Part shown: piece after piece, positions 1-8,879 of the stretch
Layout: each line of letters begins with the position of its first letter
Numbering within the stretch: position 1 is the stretch's first letter
Assembly: GCF_000721105.1 (NCBI RefSeq)
Contig: NZ_JOEV01000041.1
Coordinates: 5,535-69,534 of the forward strand
Length of the DNA stretch: 64,000 nt
Direction: 5' to 3'
Source: Streptomyces cellulosae
GTDB taxonomy: Bacteria; Actinomycetota; Actinomycetes; Streptomycetales; Streptomycetaceae
The notes under the pieces: generated by a model
Told to the model about the DNA's origin: nothing
The model's input: only the letters and a program-made list of their open reading frames with translations
Database searches by the model: none
Position numbers and translations under genes: made by a program

Positions 1-1293
1 ATCACCCCCGACGTGCCGGTCACGACCAACTTCATGGTGACGCCCGGCACCAAGGGCATGAACTACGCGGACTGGGCGGAGGAGATCGACTTCGTCTCCA
101 ACGACCACTACGTCCACCCCGGCCCCCAGGACCGCGACGAGCTGTCCTTCTCCGCCAACCTCACCAGCGGCATCGCGGGCGGCCGACCCTGGTTCCTGAT
201 GGAGCACTCCACCAGTGCCGTCAACTGGCAGCCCGTCAACGTCGCCAAACGGCCCGGGGATCTGGCCCGTGACTCGCTGCTGCACGTGGCGCACGGCGCC
301 GACGCGGTGTGCTTCTTCCAGTGGCGGCAGTCGGCGGCCGGCGCCGAGAAGTACCACTCCGCGATGGTGCCGCACGCCGGCGCCGACAGCGACCTCTTCC
401 GCGCGGTGACCGACCTCGGCGCCACGCTGAGGACCCTCGCCCCGGTCGCCGGGTCCGAACGGGAGCCGGCCAGGGTCGGGATCGTCCACGACTGGGAGTC
501 GTGGTGGGCGAGCGAGCAGGACTCGCACCCCACCTCCCTGCTGGACTACCGCCAGGAGGCCCTCGACTGGTACTCGGCGCTGCTCCGCCTCGGCATCCGC
601 GCCGACCTGGTGACCACCCGCGCCGACCTGTCCCGCCACCAGGTGCTGATCGCCCCGGTGCTGCACATGGTGCCGGCCGACCTCGCCAAGGACCTCACCC
701 GGTACGCCGAGCAGGGCGGCCACCTGATCACGACCTACTTCTCGGCGGTCGTCGACGAGAACGACCACGTCTGGCTCGGCGGCTACCCGGGCGCCCTGCG
801 CGACCTGCTGGGCCTGCGCATCGAGGAGTTCGGGCCGCTGCTCGCCGGGGACACCGTCGAACTGGACGACGCGACCACCGGCAGCGTGTGGACCGACCGG
901 ATCACGGTCACCGACCCGCGGACACAGGTCCTGGCCCACTACCGCACCGGCGCCCAGGCCGGCCGACCGGCCGTCACCCGGCGGGACACGGGCGGTGGTT
1001 CGGCGGCCTACGTGTCCACGCGGCTCGGCGTCGAGGGGCTCACCGCCCTGCTGCCGCGCCTGCTCGGACCGGCCGGAGTGGAGAGCGAACTGCCTGCGGA
1101 CATCCGGGGCGCGGTCGAGCTGACCGTGCGACGCGGCCCCGACAGCCGGTTCCTGTTCCTGGTCAACCGCACGGACAGCGCCGTGCCGGTGACCGGTATT
1201 TCCGGCGAGGTCCTCGTCGGTGCCACCGCCGGCGACGGCACCCTCACGCTCGGCCCCAGGGACGTCGCCGTACTGCGACAGCCCACCGGCTGA
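1..1293 (+). CDS. GH42 beta-galactosidase, C-terminal part (5' end outside window)
   Basis: The reading frame is open from base 1, so the gene begins upstream and 430 residues are visible. A short segment ending in W-F-L-M-E-H-S-T-S-A-V-N-W carries the Glu (local codon 68) that matches the GH42 catalytic nucleophile. It is followed by a glutaminase-like trimerisation domain (about local residues 150-300) and a small C-terminal beta domain. The family releases galactose from beta-galactosides. No signal peptide can be judged. It lies 131 bp upstream of a secreted endo-beta-1,6-galactanase on the same strand, so a joint role in arabinogalactan side-chain breakdown is a reasonable inference. Family assignment is firm; substrate is inferred. 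Confidence 0.9.
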   Translation: MTPDVPVTTNFMVTPGTKGMNYADWAEEIDFVSNDHYVHPGPQDRDELSFSANLTSGIAGGRPWFLMEHSTSAVNWQPVNVAKRPGDLARDSLLHVAHGADAVCFFQWRQSAAGAEKYHSAMVPHAGADSDLFRAVTDLGATLRTLAPVAGSEREPARVGIVHDWESWWASEQDSHPTSLLDYRQEALDWYSALLRLGIRADLVTTRADLSRHQVLIAPVLHMVPADLAKDLTRYAEQGGHLITTYFSAVVDENDHVWLGGYPGALRDLLGLRIEEFGPLLAGDTVELDDATTGSVWTDRITVTDPRTQVLAHYRTGAQAGRPAVTRRDTGGGSAAYVSTRLGVEGLTALLPRLLGPAGVESELPADIRGAVELTVRRGPDSRFLFLVNRTDSAVPVTGISGEVLVGATAGDGTLTLGPRDVAVLRQPTG

Positions 1294-1334
1294 CACGCGT
1301 CCCAGAAGCACACCGCACCCGCACCCCACGACTC

Positions 1335-1390
1335 CTCGAACGGCACGCGCCGTTCGAGGGCCGTCCCCTCCCGCTCCTCGGCGGGAGGGG
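1335..1390 (+). other. two consecutive hairpins between GH42 and GH30 genes
   Basis: The first is a perfect 10-bp stem (CTCGAACGGC / GCCGTTCGAG, loop of 4) at 1335-1358. The second is a perfect 9-bp stem (CCCCTCCCG / CGGGAGGGG, loop of 8) at 1365-1390, ending 24 bp before the GH30 ribosome binding site. They could terminate GH42 transcription or stabilise the ends of a processed operon transcript. The first could also be a protein operator. Sequence alone does not decide. Confidence 0.5.
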
Positions 1391-1424
1391 CATCACAGCG
1401 ACCACACTCCAGTTGGGAGCACAG

Positions 1425-3473
1425 ATGGCACGCCGTACCCGCAGCAGACGGTACCTCGGAGCAGCCGCCCTGACGGCCCTGGCCACCGGGGCCGCCCTGC
1501 TCAGCGTCCCCGCGCAGGCACAGGCGGAGGCCGCCGCCTCCGTCACCGTGCAGCCGGACCCGTCGTACAAGCAGGAGAAGTTCGAGGGCTGGGGTACCAG
1601 CCTGGTCTGGTTCGCCAACGCCACCGGCGACTACCCGCCCGCGATACGCGAGAAGCTCGCGAAGCTTCTGTTCGGCGACGACGGCCTCGCGCTGAACATC
1701 GCCCGGTACAACATCGGCGGCGGCAACGCACCCGACGTCAAGGACTACCTGCGCGCCGGCGGTGCCGTCGAGGGCTGGTGGAAGGCGCCCGCGGGCACCA
1801 CCCGCGAGGACACCGACTGGTGGAGCGCCGACGACCCGGCCGACTGGAACAAGGACGCCGACGCCACCCAGCGGTGGTGGGTGGACCGCATCAAGAAGGA
1901 CATCACCCACTGGGAGGCGTTCAGCAACTCGCCGCCCTGGTTCATGACGGAGAGCGGTTACGTCTCCGGCGGATTCGATGCCAACAAGGACCAGTTGAAG
2001 TCCGACTCGGTCGACGACTTCGCCGCCTACCTGGCGGGGGCGACCAAGCGGCTGGAGAAGGCTGAGGGCATCAAGGTCGACACGGTCGACCCGTTCAACG
2101 AGCCCAACACCGGCTACTGGGGCACCAAGTTGGGCGCGGACGGTGAGCCGGTCGGCGGCCGTCAGGAGGGCGCGCACATCGGCCCCGAGCTCCAGCAGAA
2201 GGTGCTGGCCGCGCTGGCGCCCGCGCTGAAGAAGGCGAAGGTCAGGTCGGAGATCTCGGCGATGGACGAGACCAACCCGTCGATCTTCGCGCAGAACTGG
2301 AACACCTACTCGCAGGCGTCGCGCGACCTCGTCGACCAGATGAACGTCCACACCTACGGCACCGGGCAGCGCACCACGGTCCGGGACCTGGCCAAGGCGG
2401 CGGACAAGCCGCTGTGGATGAGCGAGGTCGAGGGCGACTGGGGCGACGGCCAGAGCTTCACCGACATGCGGCCGGGTCTCGGGCTCGCCCAGCAGATCGT
2501 CAACGACCTGCGGGAACTGGAGCCCAGCGCCTGGGTGTTCTGGCAGCCGGTCGAGGACTACGACAACATGAAGCCGGGCGGCGAGTCCGCCAAGGGCGGC
2601 AACTGGGGCAGCATCCAGCTCCCGTTCAGCTGCACCTCGAAGGACACCCTGGAGTCCTGCCCGATCTTCACGAACACGAAGTTCGACACGGCTCGTAACT
2701 TCACGCACTTCATCAAGCCCGGCGACAAGCTGATCAAGGTGAACGACACCTCCAGCGCCGCCGCCGTGACCGCGAACGGCAAGGGCGTCTCGCTCGTCCA
2801 CGTCAACAGCACCACCGCGCCCCGCACGGTCACCATCGACCTGTCGAAGTTCCGCACCATCAGCCGTGGCGCGACCGTCACCCCGGTCGTCACCAGCGCC
2901 GACGGCAAGCTCCAGCCGCAGGCCCCGATCAAGGTCGGCGACCGCCAGGCGACCTTCACCGTGCCCGCCCAGTCGGTGACCTCGTTCGCCGTCAAGGGTG
3001 TCTCCGGTGTCGCGAAGGACGCCGCCCTGCTGAGCAAGGGCCACACCTACACCCTGACCGGCGTCCAGAGCGGCAAGGCGGTCACCGTCGCCGCGAACGG
3101 CACGAACCTGGTTCTCGGCACGGGCAACGGCACCACCGCCCAGCAGTGGCGGCTCAGCGCGCGCCACGGCGAGACCGGCGCCCGCCAGCGGTACGTCTTC
3201 AGCAACCCGGCCGAAGGCAAGCGGCTGGCCGTCCGGGACAACGTGCCCGTGGTGGAGCCCGACACGGGTGACCGGGACCCCGCCACCGAGTGGATCATGT
3301 CGACCACCGGTGACGGCACCTGGACCCTGGTCAACGCGGCCACCGGACGCGTCCTGGAGGTCGGCGGCCAGGCCACGAACGAGGGCGCGGCCGTCACCAC
3401 CTGGCAGCCCAACTCCGGCTCCAACCAGCGCTGGACGGTCACGGACGTGACCGACGAGGCGGCGGGCGACTAG
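1425..3473 (+). CDS. secreted GH30 endo-beta-1,6-galactanase-like hydrolase with ricin-type lectin domain
   Basis: 682 residues. The ATG at 1425 follows GGGAG at 1414-1418 and opens a classical Sec signal peptide (residues 1 to about 37, ending in an A-Q-A-E-A-A region). The catalytic domain has the GH30 pair: Glu226 in F-N-E-P (acid/base) and Glu334 in W-M-S-E-V-E-G (nucleophile). A beta-sandwich follows. The last ~140 residues look like a ricin B-type trefoil with two Q-x-W-like motifs (A-Q-Q-W and N-Q-R-W). The domain order matches actinobacterial endo-beta-1,6-galactanases acting on arabinogalactan. The frame is open far upstream but that part lies in GH42 shadow sequence, so the internal ATG is preferred. 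A strong terminator follows 27 bp after the stop. Confidence 0.88.
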   Translation: MARRTRSRRYLGAAALTALATGAALLSVPAQAQAEAAASVTVQPDPSYKQEKFEGWGTSLVWFANATGDYPPAIREKLAKLLFGDDGLALNIARYNIGGGNAPDVKDYLRAGGAVEGWWKAPAGTTREDTDWWSADDPADWNKDADATQRWWVDRIKKDITHWEAFSNSPPWFMTESGYVSGGFDANKDQLKSDSVDDFAAYLAGATKRLEKAEGIKVDTVDPFNEPNTGYWGTKLGADGEPVGGRQEGAHIGPELQQKVLAALAPALKKAKVRSEISAMDETNPSIFAQNWNTYSQASRDLVDQMNVHTYGTGQRTTVRDLAKAADKPLWMSEVEGDWGDGQSFTDMRPGLGLAQQIVNDLRELEPSAWVFWQPVEDYDNMKPGGESAKGGNWGSIQLPFSCTSKDTLESCPIFTNTKFDTARNFTHFIKPGDKLIKVNDTSSAAAVTANGKGVSLVHVNSTTAPRTVTIDLSKFRTISRGATVTPVVTSADGKLQPQAPIKVGDRQATFTVPAQSVTSFAVKGVSGVAKDAALLSKGHTYTLTGVQSGKAVTVAANGTNLVLGTGNGTTAQQWRLSARHGETGARQRYVFSNPAEGKRLAVRDNVPVVEPDTGDRDPATEWIMSTTGDGTWTLVNAATGRVLEVGGQATNEGAAVTTWQPNSGSNQRWTVTDVTDEAAGD

Positions 3474-3499
3474 CTCCGTCCCGACGCCCGCGTAACCCG

Positions 3500-3538
3500 A
3501 GCTCTGCCGTACCGCCCCCACCGCGGTACGGCAGAGCT
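3500..3538 (+). terminator. rho-independent-type terminator after GH30 gene
   Basis: A 15-bp perfect stem (left arm from 3500, right arm 3524-3538) with a 9-nt loop, followed by TTCTTCG. It lies 27 bp after the galactanase stop codon. Confidence 0.85.
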
Positions 3539-3635
3539 TCTTCGTGGGCCGTTCGAGTGGTGCGCCGCCGGTCGCGGCCGTAGCGTCGGTGGCGGCGGAC
3601 CAGCAGGACGCCGGGGCGAGCGGCGGGGAGCGGAC

Positions 3636-4103
3636 ATGCGCACACACGGGATGACCAAGGCGGCCACGCTCTGTGCCGCCCTGGTGTGCGCGGCGTTGGC
3701 GGGCACAGCGTCCGCCGCCCCCGAGAAGGCGTCGTCCCCGCCCCGGGCCGCGGCACAGCGGGGATCGGAGCGCGTGCTGGTCGACTGTTCCTGGAAGGCC
3801 CGGGTGCGCCCGACGGACTTCGTGCTCGCCTGCGGCGACGGCAACAGCCGGCTCACCTCGCTGCGCTGGTCGCACTGGGGCGCCCACTCGGCGGTCGCCG
3901 AGGGCCGCAGCCTCGTCAACGACTGCGATCCGTACTGCGCGGCGGGCACCTTCCACTCGTATCCGGTCGTGGTCCGCCTGGAGCGTCCCGAACGGTGGAG
4001 CAGGCACCCGGACCTGCGGCACTACGCCCGGATGACGCTCACCTATCCCGAGGGCGGGCCGGAGCACCTGGCGCGCGTGGTGACGTACCCGCTGTGGAGC
4101 TGA
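3636..4103 (+). CDS. small secreted protein of unknown function
   Basis: 155 residues. A Sec signal peptide covers roughly residues 1-28 (basic start, Ala-rich core, A-S-A-A end). The mature part has four Cys (D-C-S-W, L-A-C-G-D, D-C-D-P-Y-C), compatible with two disulfides, and ends in a V-V-T-Y-P-L-W-S motif. Proteins of this pattern recur in streptomycetes as secreted hypothetical proteins; I do not recognise a function. GGGGAG at 3625-3630 gives a plausible ribosome binding site. It is convergent with the GH16 gene, 21 bp apart, with no clear hairpin between them. Confidence 0.75.
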   Translation: MRTHGMTKAATLCAALVCAALAGTASAAPEKASSPPRAAAQRGSERVLVDCSWKARVRPTDFVLACGDGNSRLTSLRWSHWGAHSAVAEGRSLVNDCDPYCAAGTFHSYPVVVRLERPERWSRHPDLRHYARMTLTYPEGGPEHLARVVTYPLWS

Positions 4104-4124
4104 GCGGACCGACGGCGTACGACG

Positions 4125-4784
4125 TCAGAGGTCTTCCGTGCGGTGCACGACCAGGCTCGCCACCTCGAACGACAACGCGTCGGCGTCCGGTTCGGGCGGC
4201 GGGTGGTAGCGGCCGGCGCACACGGACAGGTTGACGATCAGGTACGCGTGCCAGTCGCGGCCCACTCCGCGCCCGTCGGAGAAGACCGGGGCGCCGTTCA
4301 GGGACCATGTCACGCAGGTCCTGCCGAACTCCACGGCCAGATCGATCCAGCCGCCGGGCCGCACGGCCGGGTCGCGGTGGTAACGGTGGCCGCCCCGGAC
4401 GTGGTTGGACAGCTCCAGGAGGTCCGGATGGTCGGGGTGGTACTCGAACACGTCGATCTCCTGGTCGCCGTCGCGCCAGGTCCACACGGCCGGCCAGGCA
4501 CCGGTTCCGGTGGGGAGCCGTACCCGGGTCTCCAGCCGGTCCCCCGTGCGGAGCGTGAAGCCCTCCTCGCTCTCCTCGGTGGTCAGCAGTCCGGTGTCCC
4601 AGAGGCCGTCGGGGCGGCGGGTGGCCCTGAAGACACCGCCGCGGGAGTAGGCGCGGTCGGCGACCAGGTGGTCGAGTTTGTCGTCGTCCGGGTTCACGGG
4701 GCCGCCGTCGGGATAGGCCCAGGAGCGGCCCGCGACCCATTGGCGGGCCGAGTCGAAATCGGCGGTGAAGACGGCTGGGGTCAC
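4125..4784 (-). CDS. GH16-family glycoside hydrolase (beta-glucanase/galactanase type)
   Basis: 219 residues from a GTG at 4784 preceded by AAGGAG with good spacing. The open frame extends upstream to 4895 but that part reads as low-complexity Arg/Pro. The GH16 catalytic signature E-I-D-V-F-E is at residues 109-114, giving Glu109 as nucleophile and Glu114 as acid/base, with D111 between them. The rest fits a jelly-roll fold (W-P-A-V-W-T-W before the motif, D-W-H-A-Y-L-I-V-N after it). No signal peptide is visible, which is unusual for a family that normally acts on extracellular beta-1,3-glucans or galactans. The enzyme may be cytoplasmic or leaderless. It could be cotranscribed with the oxidoreductase upstream. 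Confidence 0.85.
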   Translation of the reverse strand: MTPAVFTADFDSARQWVAGRSWAYPDGGPVNPDDDKLDHLVADRAYSRGGVFRATRRPDGLWDTGLLTTEESEEGFTLRTGDRLETRVRLPTGTGAWPAVWTWRDGDQEIDVFEYHPDHPDLLELSNHVRGGHRYHRDPAVRPGGWIDLAVEFGRTCVTWSLNGAPVFSDGRGVGRDWHAYLIVNLSVCAGRYHPPPEPDADALSFEVASLVVHRTEDL

Positions 4785-4920
4785 CGTCGGTCTCCTTGTC
4801 CCTCGACTGCGGTGGCGCCGGTTGTCCTCCCCCTGAGGGCCGCGCCCATGCGGTTCGGGCCCGGCACCACCCGACGGAGTGAGCGGTGCGTACATCCGTG
4901 CGCCGCCGGTCGACGGGCTG

Positions 4921-5784
4921 TCAGGCCTCCTCGTCCGGCCGGTGCGGCATGAGGTCGGCGATCAGGCGATCGCTCGGTACGTCCGGGTCGTCCTTGTGGG
5001 CCTGCCAGCGGTCGAAGGTGTGCGCCGCGGCGTCCGCGAAGGTGCCGGGCAGGCCGCTGTCGCGCCACGCCTCGGCGATCTCCCGCATCTCCGGCTCCCA
5101 CCGCCAGGCCTTGGCACCCGCGCCGCCCAGTTGCTCGGGGCGGCCCAGCGGGGTGTCCGGCAGCAGGTGCGCGGCCAGGTCGCGGAGTTCGTCGAGGACG
5201 CCGTGGCCGGCGGCGAGGGCACCGGCCTCGGCGGCGAGCGCGTACGAGATCTTGTTGTAGGCGGCGAACGCCAGCTTGAGCGCAGACGCCCGGCCGATCG
5301 GGCCGGGCAGGACGACCGGGGTCAGCAGGGTGCCGTCGAACAGGGCCCGGACGGTCTCCACCGCGGTGTCGTCGCCCGAGAGGTACAGCCGGGTGGTGTC
5401 GGGCGTACGGGGAGGGGGCCCGGTGACACCGCCGTCGACGACCGTCGCCCCGTGGACCCGCATCACCTCGCCGATCCGTGCCATGTGCCGGGGGCTGATC
5501 GCGTTGGCGTCGACGTAGACGCCGTCGAAGCCGGTGTCCGCGACCTGCTGGGCGACGTCGAGGGCGGCGGCCGGCGGGCACACGCTCAGGATCACCTCGC
5601 ACCCGGCGGTCAGCTCCGCCATGCTGCGGGCCGCCGCGAGTCCCACGGCGGCGGCCCGCTCCCGGGTGGCGGCCGACCGTCCCTCCGCCAGCCACCGCAC
5701 GGCGGCTCCGGCCGCCACGGCCTGCGCGGCCACCTCCGCTCCCATGGAGCCGGGGTGCACGATCCCCACGTTCGTTCGAACCAT
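4921..5784 (-). CDS. NAD(P)-dependent oxidoreductase, 6-phosphogluconate/beta-hydroxyacid dehydrogenase type (DUF1932)
   Basis: 287 residues. The N-terminal Rossmann fold begins with G-I-V-H-P-G-S-M-G (residues 7-15), the dinucleotide-binding turn of the 6-PGDH/beta-hydroxyacid dehydrogenase family. The conserved V-D-A-N-A-I-S-P substrate segment follows near residue 90. From about residue 165 the helical G-R-A-S-A-L-K-L-A-F-A-A-Y-N-K region matches DUF1932, with Lys in the position of the family's catalytic lysine. The substrate is unknown. It sits 74 bp downstream of an MFS gene and upstream of the GH16 gene, all on the minus strand, so the three may be one transcription unit. Confidence 0.85.
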   Translation of the reverse strand: MVRTNVGIVHPGSMGAEVAAQAVAAGAAVRWLAEGRSAATRERAAAVGLAAARSMAELTAGCEVILSVCPPAAALDVAQQVADTGFDGVYVDANAISPRHMARIGEVMRVHGATVVDGGVTGPPPRTPDTTRLYLSGDDTAVETVRALFDGTLLTPVVLPGPIGRASALKLAFAAYNKISYALAAEAGALAAGHGVLDELRDLAAHLLPDTPLGRPEQLGGAGAKAWRWEPEMREIAEAWRDSGLPGTFADAAAHTFDRWQAHKDDPDVPSDRLIADLMPHRPDEEA

Positions 5785-5858
5785 GCCGGGACCTTATCGC
5801 CGTGTTCGAGCCCTCTCGGAGCGGGGATCAGCCTGCCCGGCGAGCGCCGGCCCCGCCT

Positions 5859-7379
5859 TCACCCCTGACTCGCGTGTCCATGGCTGTGGGACACCTCGGG
5901 CGGGCACGGATCGCGGCGCGCCCTGCGGTCCCGCAGCCAGTCGCGCACCGCCAGCGCGAGCGCGCACAGCACCGGCGCGATGCCACAGCCCACGGCGATC
6001 GCGACCGCCGACCGGTAGTCGTGGGCGTCGGCGCTGAGTACCAGGTAGAACAGGCCCGGCAGGGCTGCCGTACCGACCGCGCCGCCGAGCCGCTGTCCGG
6101 TCTGCAATGCTCCTCCCGCCGCGCCCGCCATCCGTACCGGGACCTCGCGCAGGGTCATGGTGACGTTGGGCGAGATGACGCAGCCGCTGCCCAGGCCGCC
6201 CACCAACAGGGCGGGGGCCGCCAGCCACGTCGCGAGGTCGGCGGGAGCGAGGCGAAGGCACAGGACGGCACCGCCCAGTCCGAGAGCCACGGCGGTGAGC
6301 CCGCACACGGTCAGCAGCCGGCCCAGCCGCTCCACCAGCCTGCCGGCCACCACCGCGGCGAGCGCCGAGCCGAGAGCGAACGGTGTCACCGCCAGCCCAG
6401 AGGCCAGCGGCGAATACCCTTGCCCGTTCTGGAAGTAGAGGGCGAACACCAGCCACACCCCGCTGAAGCCGACGAAGTACAGGGTGGCGATGGCGGCCCC
6501 GGCGGCGTAGCCGCGGGCGGCGGTCACCAACCCGGGGTCGAGCAGGGGCTGTCCGCCGCGCGCGGCGACCCGCCGCTCCCAGCGGACGAAGGCCGCCAGG
6601 AGGGCAGCACCGACGAGGAAGAGCCACCACAGCTGTCGCACTCCTCCCGACTCGGCGAGCACGAGCGGCAGCATCAGGGCAAGGACTCCGCCGCCGAGGA
6701 GGGCGACGCCCGGCAGGTCGAGGCGTTCGCCGCGGCCGGGGGCGAGTTCCGGCAGCAGCCGCAGTCCCAGGACCAGCGCGAGCACGCCGACGGGGACATT
6801 GACGTAGAAGATCCAGCGCCAGCCCTGGGGCCCGTCCGCCAGGTTGAGGATCAGTCCGCCCACCACCGGCCCGACGGCGCTGGAGATGCCGACGGTGGCG
6901 CCGAACAGGCCGAAGGCACGGCCCCGTTCGGCGCCGCGGAACATCTGCTGGATCAGGGCGGAGTTCTGCGGGGCGAGACAGCCCGCGGCGACGCCCTGGG
7001 CGAGCCGGGCCACGATCAGCAGCTCGATCGAGGGAGCCGCGCCCGCCGCCGCGCTGCACAGGACGAACGCCGACAGCGCCAGCAGGAAGATACGGCGCCG
7101 GCCGATCGCGTCGCCCACGCGTCCCGCGGTGACCAGGACGAGGGCGAACGCGAGGGCGTATCCCGAGACCACCCACTGGATCGCGGGCGCGGAGGCGTGC
7201 AGGTCCCGCTGCATCGACGGCAGGGCCACGGCGACGATCGTCACGTCGAGCAGGCTCATGAAGCCGGCCACCAGGGTCACCCACAGGGCCTTCCACCGCC
7301 TGGGGTCGGATTCCTCGGCTCCCGCGGCCTGCTCCGTCGGGGTGCCGTCCCGGCCGTGCGCCTTCCTCTCGGTGCCCAC
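5859..7379 (-). CDS. MFS transporter, DHA2 (14-TMS, EmrB/QacA-like) family
   Basis: 506 residues from GTG at 7379, which follows GAGAGGAG with 6-nt spacing. An earlier in-frame start at 7463 lacks such a site and adds a hydrophilic Cys-rich tail. About 14 membrane segments. Motif A is G-R-V-G-D-A-I-G-R-R-R after TM2, and the drug:H+ antiporter motif C lies around G-I-S-S-A-V-G-P-V-V-G-G in TM5. The large inserted pair of helices around residues 210-260 is typical of DHA2. These pumps export drugs or metabolites by proton antiport. The natural substrate is not evident; the neighbouring dehydrogenase might handle a related compound. Confidence 0.9.
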   Translation of the reverse strand: MGTERKAHGRDGTPTEQAAGAEESDPRRWKALWVTLVAGFMSLLDVTIVAVALPSMQRDLHASAPAIQWVVSGYALAFALVLVTAGRVGDAIGRRRIFLLALSAFVLCSAAAGAAPSIELLIVARLAQGVAAGCLAPQNSALIQQMFRGAERGRAFGLFGATVGISSAVGPVVGGLILNLADGPQGWRWIFYVNVPVGVLALVLGLRLLPELAPGRGERLDLPGVALLGGGVLALMLPLVLAESGGVRQLWWLFLVGAALLAAFVRWERRVAARGGQPLLDPGLVTAARGYAAGAAIATLYFVGFSGVWLVFALYFQNGQGYSPLASGLAVTPFALGSALAAVVAGRLVERLGRLLTVCGLTAVALGLGGAVLCLRLAPADLATWLAAPALLVGGLGSGCVISPNVTMTLREVPVRMAGAAGGALQTGQRLGGAVGTAALPGLFYLVLSADAHDYRSAVAIAVGCGIAPVLCALALAVRDWLRDRRARRDPCPPEVSHSHGHASQG

Positions 7380-7533
7380 GCGGGCTCCTCTCCGCTCTCG
7401 GCTTCCTCCCCCCACGGGTGTCCCGTCCGGCACGGAACAGGCGACTTCACATTTCCCACACACTCACGTCATGCACCCTTCACAAGCGAGGTAAGCTCCT
7501 TGAGCTCTGCTCGCACCACTGGGGGGATTTCCC

Positions 7534-8037
7534 ATGCGTATGCGCCATGTCCTGGCCTGCTCCGCCACCGCCGTCGCCACCGGGCTGATAGCCGCCGTGG
7601 CGGCCGCGCCGGCCCAGGCCGCCGAGTACTCCTCGGCCCTGAAGCTCAAGGGCGTCCAGTACGACGCGCCCGGCTCGGACTCCAACAACTGCAGGACCGG
7701 CAACACCAAGAACGAGTACCTGACGATCAAGAACTACTCGTCCTCGGCGAACGTGAACCTCAAGGGATACGTCGTCAAGGACGCCACCGGCAACAAGTTC
7801 ACCTTCACCGCCAACCACACCCTGCAGCCCGGCGACTATGTGAAGCTGCGCGGCGGCAAGGGCACCGACTCCGACGCGAACAACGTCGTCTACCGCCAGA
7901 ACTGCAACTTCATGTGGAACAACGACAAGGACACGATCTACTTCTACAAGCCCTCCGGCAGCCGGGCTGACGTGCACGCGTACACCAAGAGCGGCTCCGA
8001 CCGCGACGGCAACGGCTACGTCAGCTTCCACGGCTGA
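7534..8037 (+). CDS. secreted lamin-tail-domain (LTD) protein
   Basis: 167 residues. The ATG at 7534 follows GGGGGGA. A Sec signal peptide spans residues 1-29, ending A-P-A-Q-A-A. The rest is a single lamin tail domain: N-E-Y-L-T-I-K-N-Y near residue 60, L-K-G-Y-V-V-K-D-A-T-G, L-Q-P-G-D-Y-V-K-L-R-G-G-K-G, and the N-N-D-K-D-T-I-Y-F-Y strand. In bacteria this Ig-like fold occurs in extracellular proteins, often beside nucleases; this copy is stand-alone. It is divergent from the MFS gene, so 7380-7533 should hold both promoters. Confidence 0.85.
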   Translation: MRMRHVLACSATAVATGLIAAVAAAPAQAAEYSSALKLKGVQYDAPGSDSNNCRTGNTKNEYLTIKNYSSSANVNLKGYVVKDATGNKFTFTANHTLQPGDYVKLRGGKGTDSDANNVVYRQNCNFMWNNDKDTIYFYKPSGSRADVHAYTKSGSDRDGNGYVSFHG

Positions 8038-8072
8038 CAGGGCGTCACCGGGTTCTCGAATCCGCCGGCCTC

Positions 8073-8450
8073 TCAGACGGCGACGGCGAAGCCACGGTGG
8101 TCGTTGCAGCGCGCGGCGGGGGCCGGCGCACCGGCGGGGCTCCCCTGATGGGCCTTGAGGGCGACGCTCACCAGCGTCAGCAGCAGGTCGATGTCCGACT
8201 CGCACTCCAGGCGGACGGTCACCCAGGCGGAGCCGGGCACCAGACGGAGAGCGGTCGAGTTCTTCAGGTCGCCCCTCAGCCGCCAGATCGCCGCCGCCGA
8301 CAGGTGCACGTCGGCCATCCGGCCCGAGTGGAAGTGCGCGATCTCGGCGCCGTCGGTGCGCAGGGCACGGCCCGTGCCACAACTGGGCCGGGCCTCCACG
8401 AGGTCCGGCCAGTCGACCAGGCGGGTCATGGCCCGCGAGCCTGTCGTCAT
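8073..8450 (-). CDS. DUF5519/luciferase-domain small protein
   Basis: 125 residues. The central part (G-R-A-L-R-T-D-G-A-E-I-A-H-F-H ... D-V-H-L ... S-A-W-V-T-V-R-L) has the alternation of strands seen in the short actinobacterial 'luciferase' domain (DUF5519), a family named for sequence similarity with no shown light-emitting role here. The start is uncertain: ATG at 8450 has GGAG only 2 nt upstream, and ATG at 8429 is also possible. The C-terminus is Ala/Pro-rich. It is convergent with the LTD gene. Function unknown. Confidence 0.6.
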   Translation of the reverse strand: MTTGSRAMTRLVDWPDLVEARPSCGTGRALRTDGAEIAHFHSGRMADVHLSAAAIWRLRGDLKNSTALRLVPGSAWVTVRLECESDIDLLLTLVSVALKAHQGSPAGAPAPAARCNDHRGFAVAV

Positions 8451-8596
8451 GGCTCCATCATGAAGAGCTCACCGGGCGGCCATCAAGGTTTGAGGGCAAC
8501 GCAACCGGCCCGTAGCCGTAGCCTCACCGGCCCCGCGAAGCGCCTTTCGCGCCATGGCGGTCGGCTACCCCACCCGCCGGCGGCGGCAGGACCGAG

Positions 8597-8640
8597 CCGG
8601 CCGGGTGGCCCCGCGTCTGACCGCGGGGCCACCCGGCCGG
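8597..8640 (-). terminator. very strong hairpin, terminator of the 8673-8879 gene
   Basis: A perfect 19-bp GC-only-rich stem (8597-8615 with 8622-8640) and a 6-nt loop. It lies 32 bp beyond the stop of the minus-strand gene at 8673. There is no T-run, which is usual for streptomycete terminators. Confidence 0.75.
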
Positions 8641-8672
8641 TCCGGCTCGGGCTGTCCGTCCTCTCCGCCCGG

Positions 8673-8879
8673 TCAGTTCACCCGTCCACCGTTACTGGCC
8701 TCCAGGCACTCCTGGAACCTGGCCATGCAGGGCAGACAGTGGCGGTCGGTTTCCGTCCCGGCGGACCGTGGGGCACCGGACAGATCGGCACCGCACAGGC
8801 TGTTGCCCCGGTGCCGCTCGACCACGTGCCACACCGGCGCTCCCGTCTTCGTCTCCGGGCCTACGCACATTTCGTACAT
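8673..8879 (-). CDS. small Cys/His-rich (probable zinc-binding) protein
   Basis: 68 residues. The ATG at 8879 is preceded by AAGGAGA with 7-8 nt spacing, which clearly sets the start. The sequence has W-H-V-V-E-R-H, a lone Cys in S-L-C-G-A-D-L, and H-C-L-P-C-M-A-R-F-Q-E-C near the end, a Cys/His spacing compatible with one zinc site. Similar short proteins in actinomycetes are annotated as hypothetical zinc-finger proteins; no specific role is known to me. A 19-bp hairpin follows the stop. Confidence 0.7.
   Translation of the reverse strand: MYEMCVGPETKTGAPVWHVVERHRGNSLCGADLSGAPRSAGTETDRHCLPCMARFQECLEASNGGRVN

Noticed and set aside
309..1424. 372-codon upstream extension of the GH30 frame
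   Set aside because: It lies wholly in another frame of the GH42 gene, is Arg/Pro-rich, and the ATG at 1425 has a ribosome site and signal peptide.
1008..4067. 1019-codon minus-strand open frame
   Set aside because: A mirror of the GH30 gene caused by high GC; composition is Val/Gly/Arg-rich with no domain.
5802..7970. 722-codon plus-strand open frame
   Set aside because: Antisense to the MFS gene, low complexity and Gln/Gly-rich, not protein-like.
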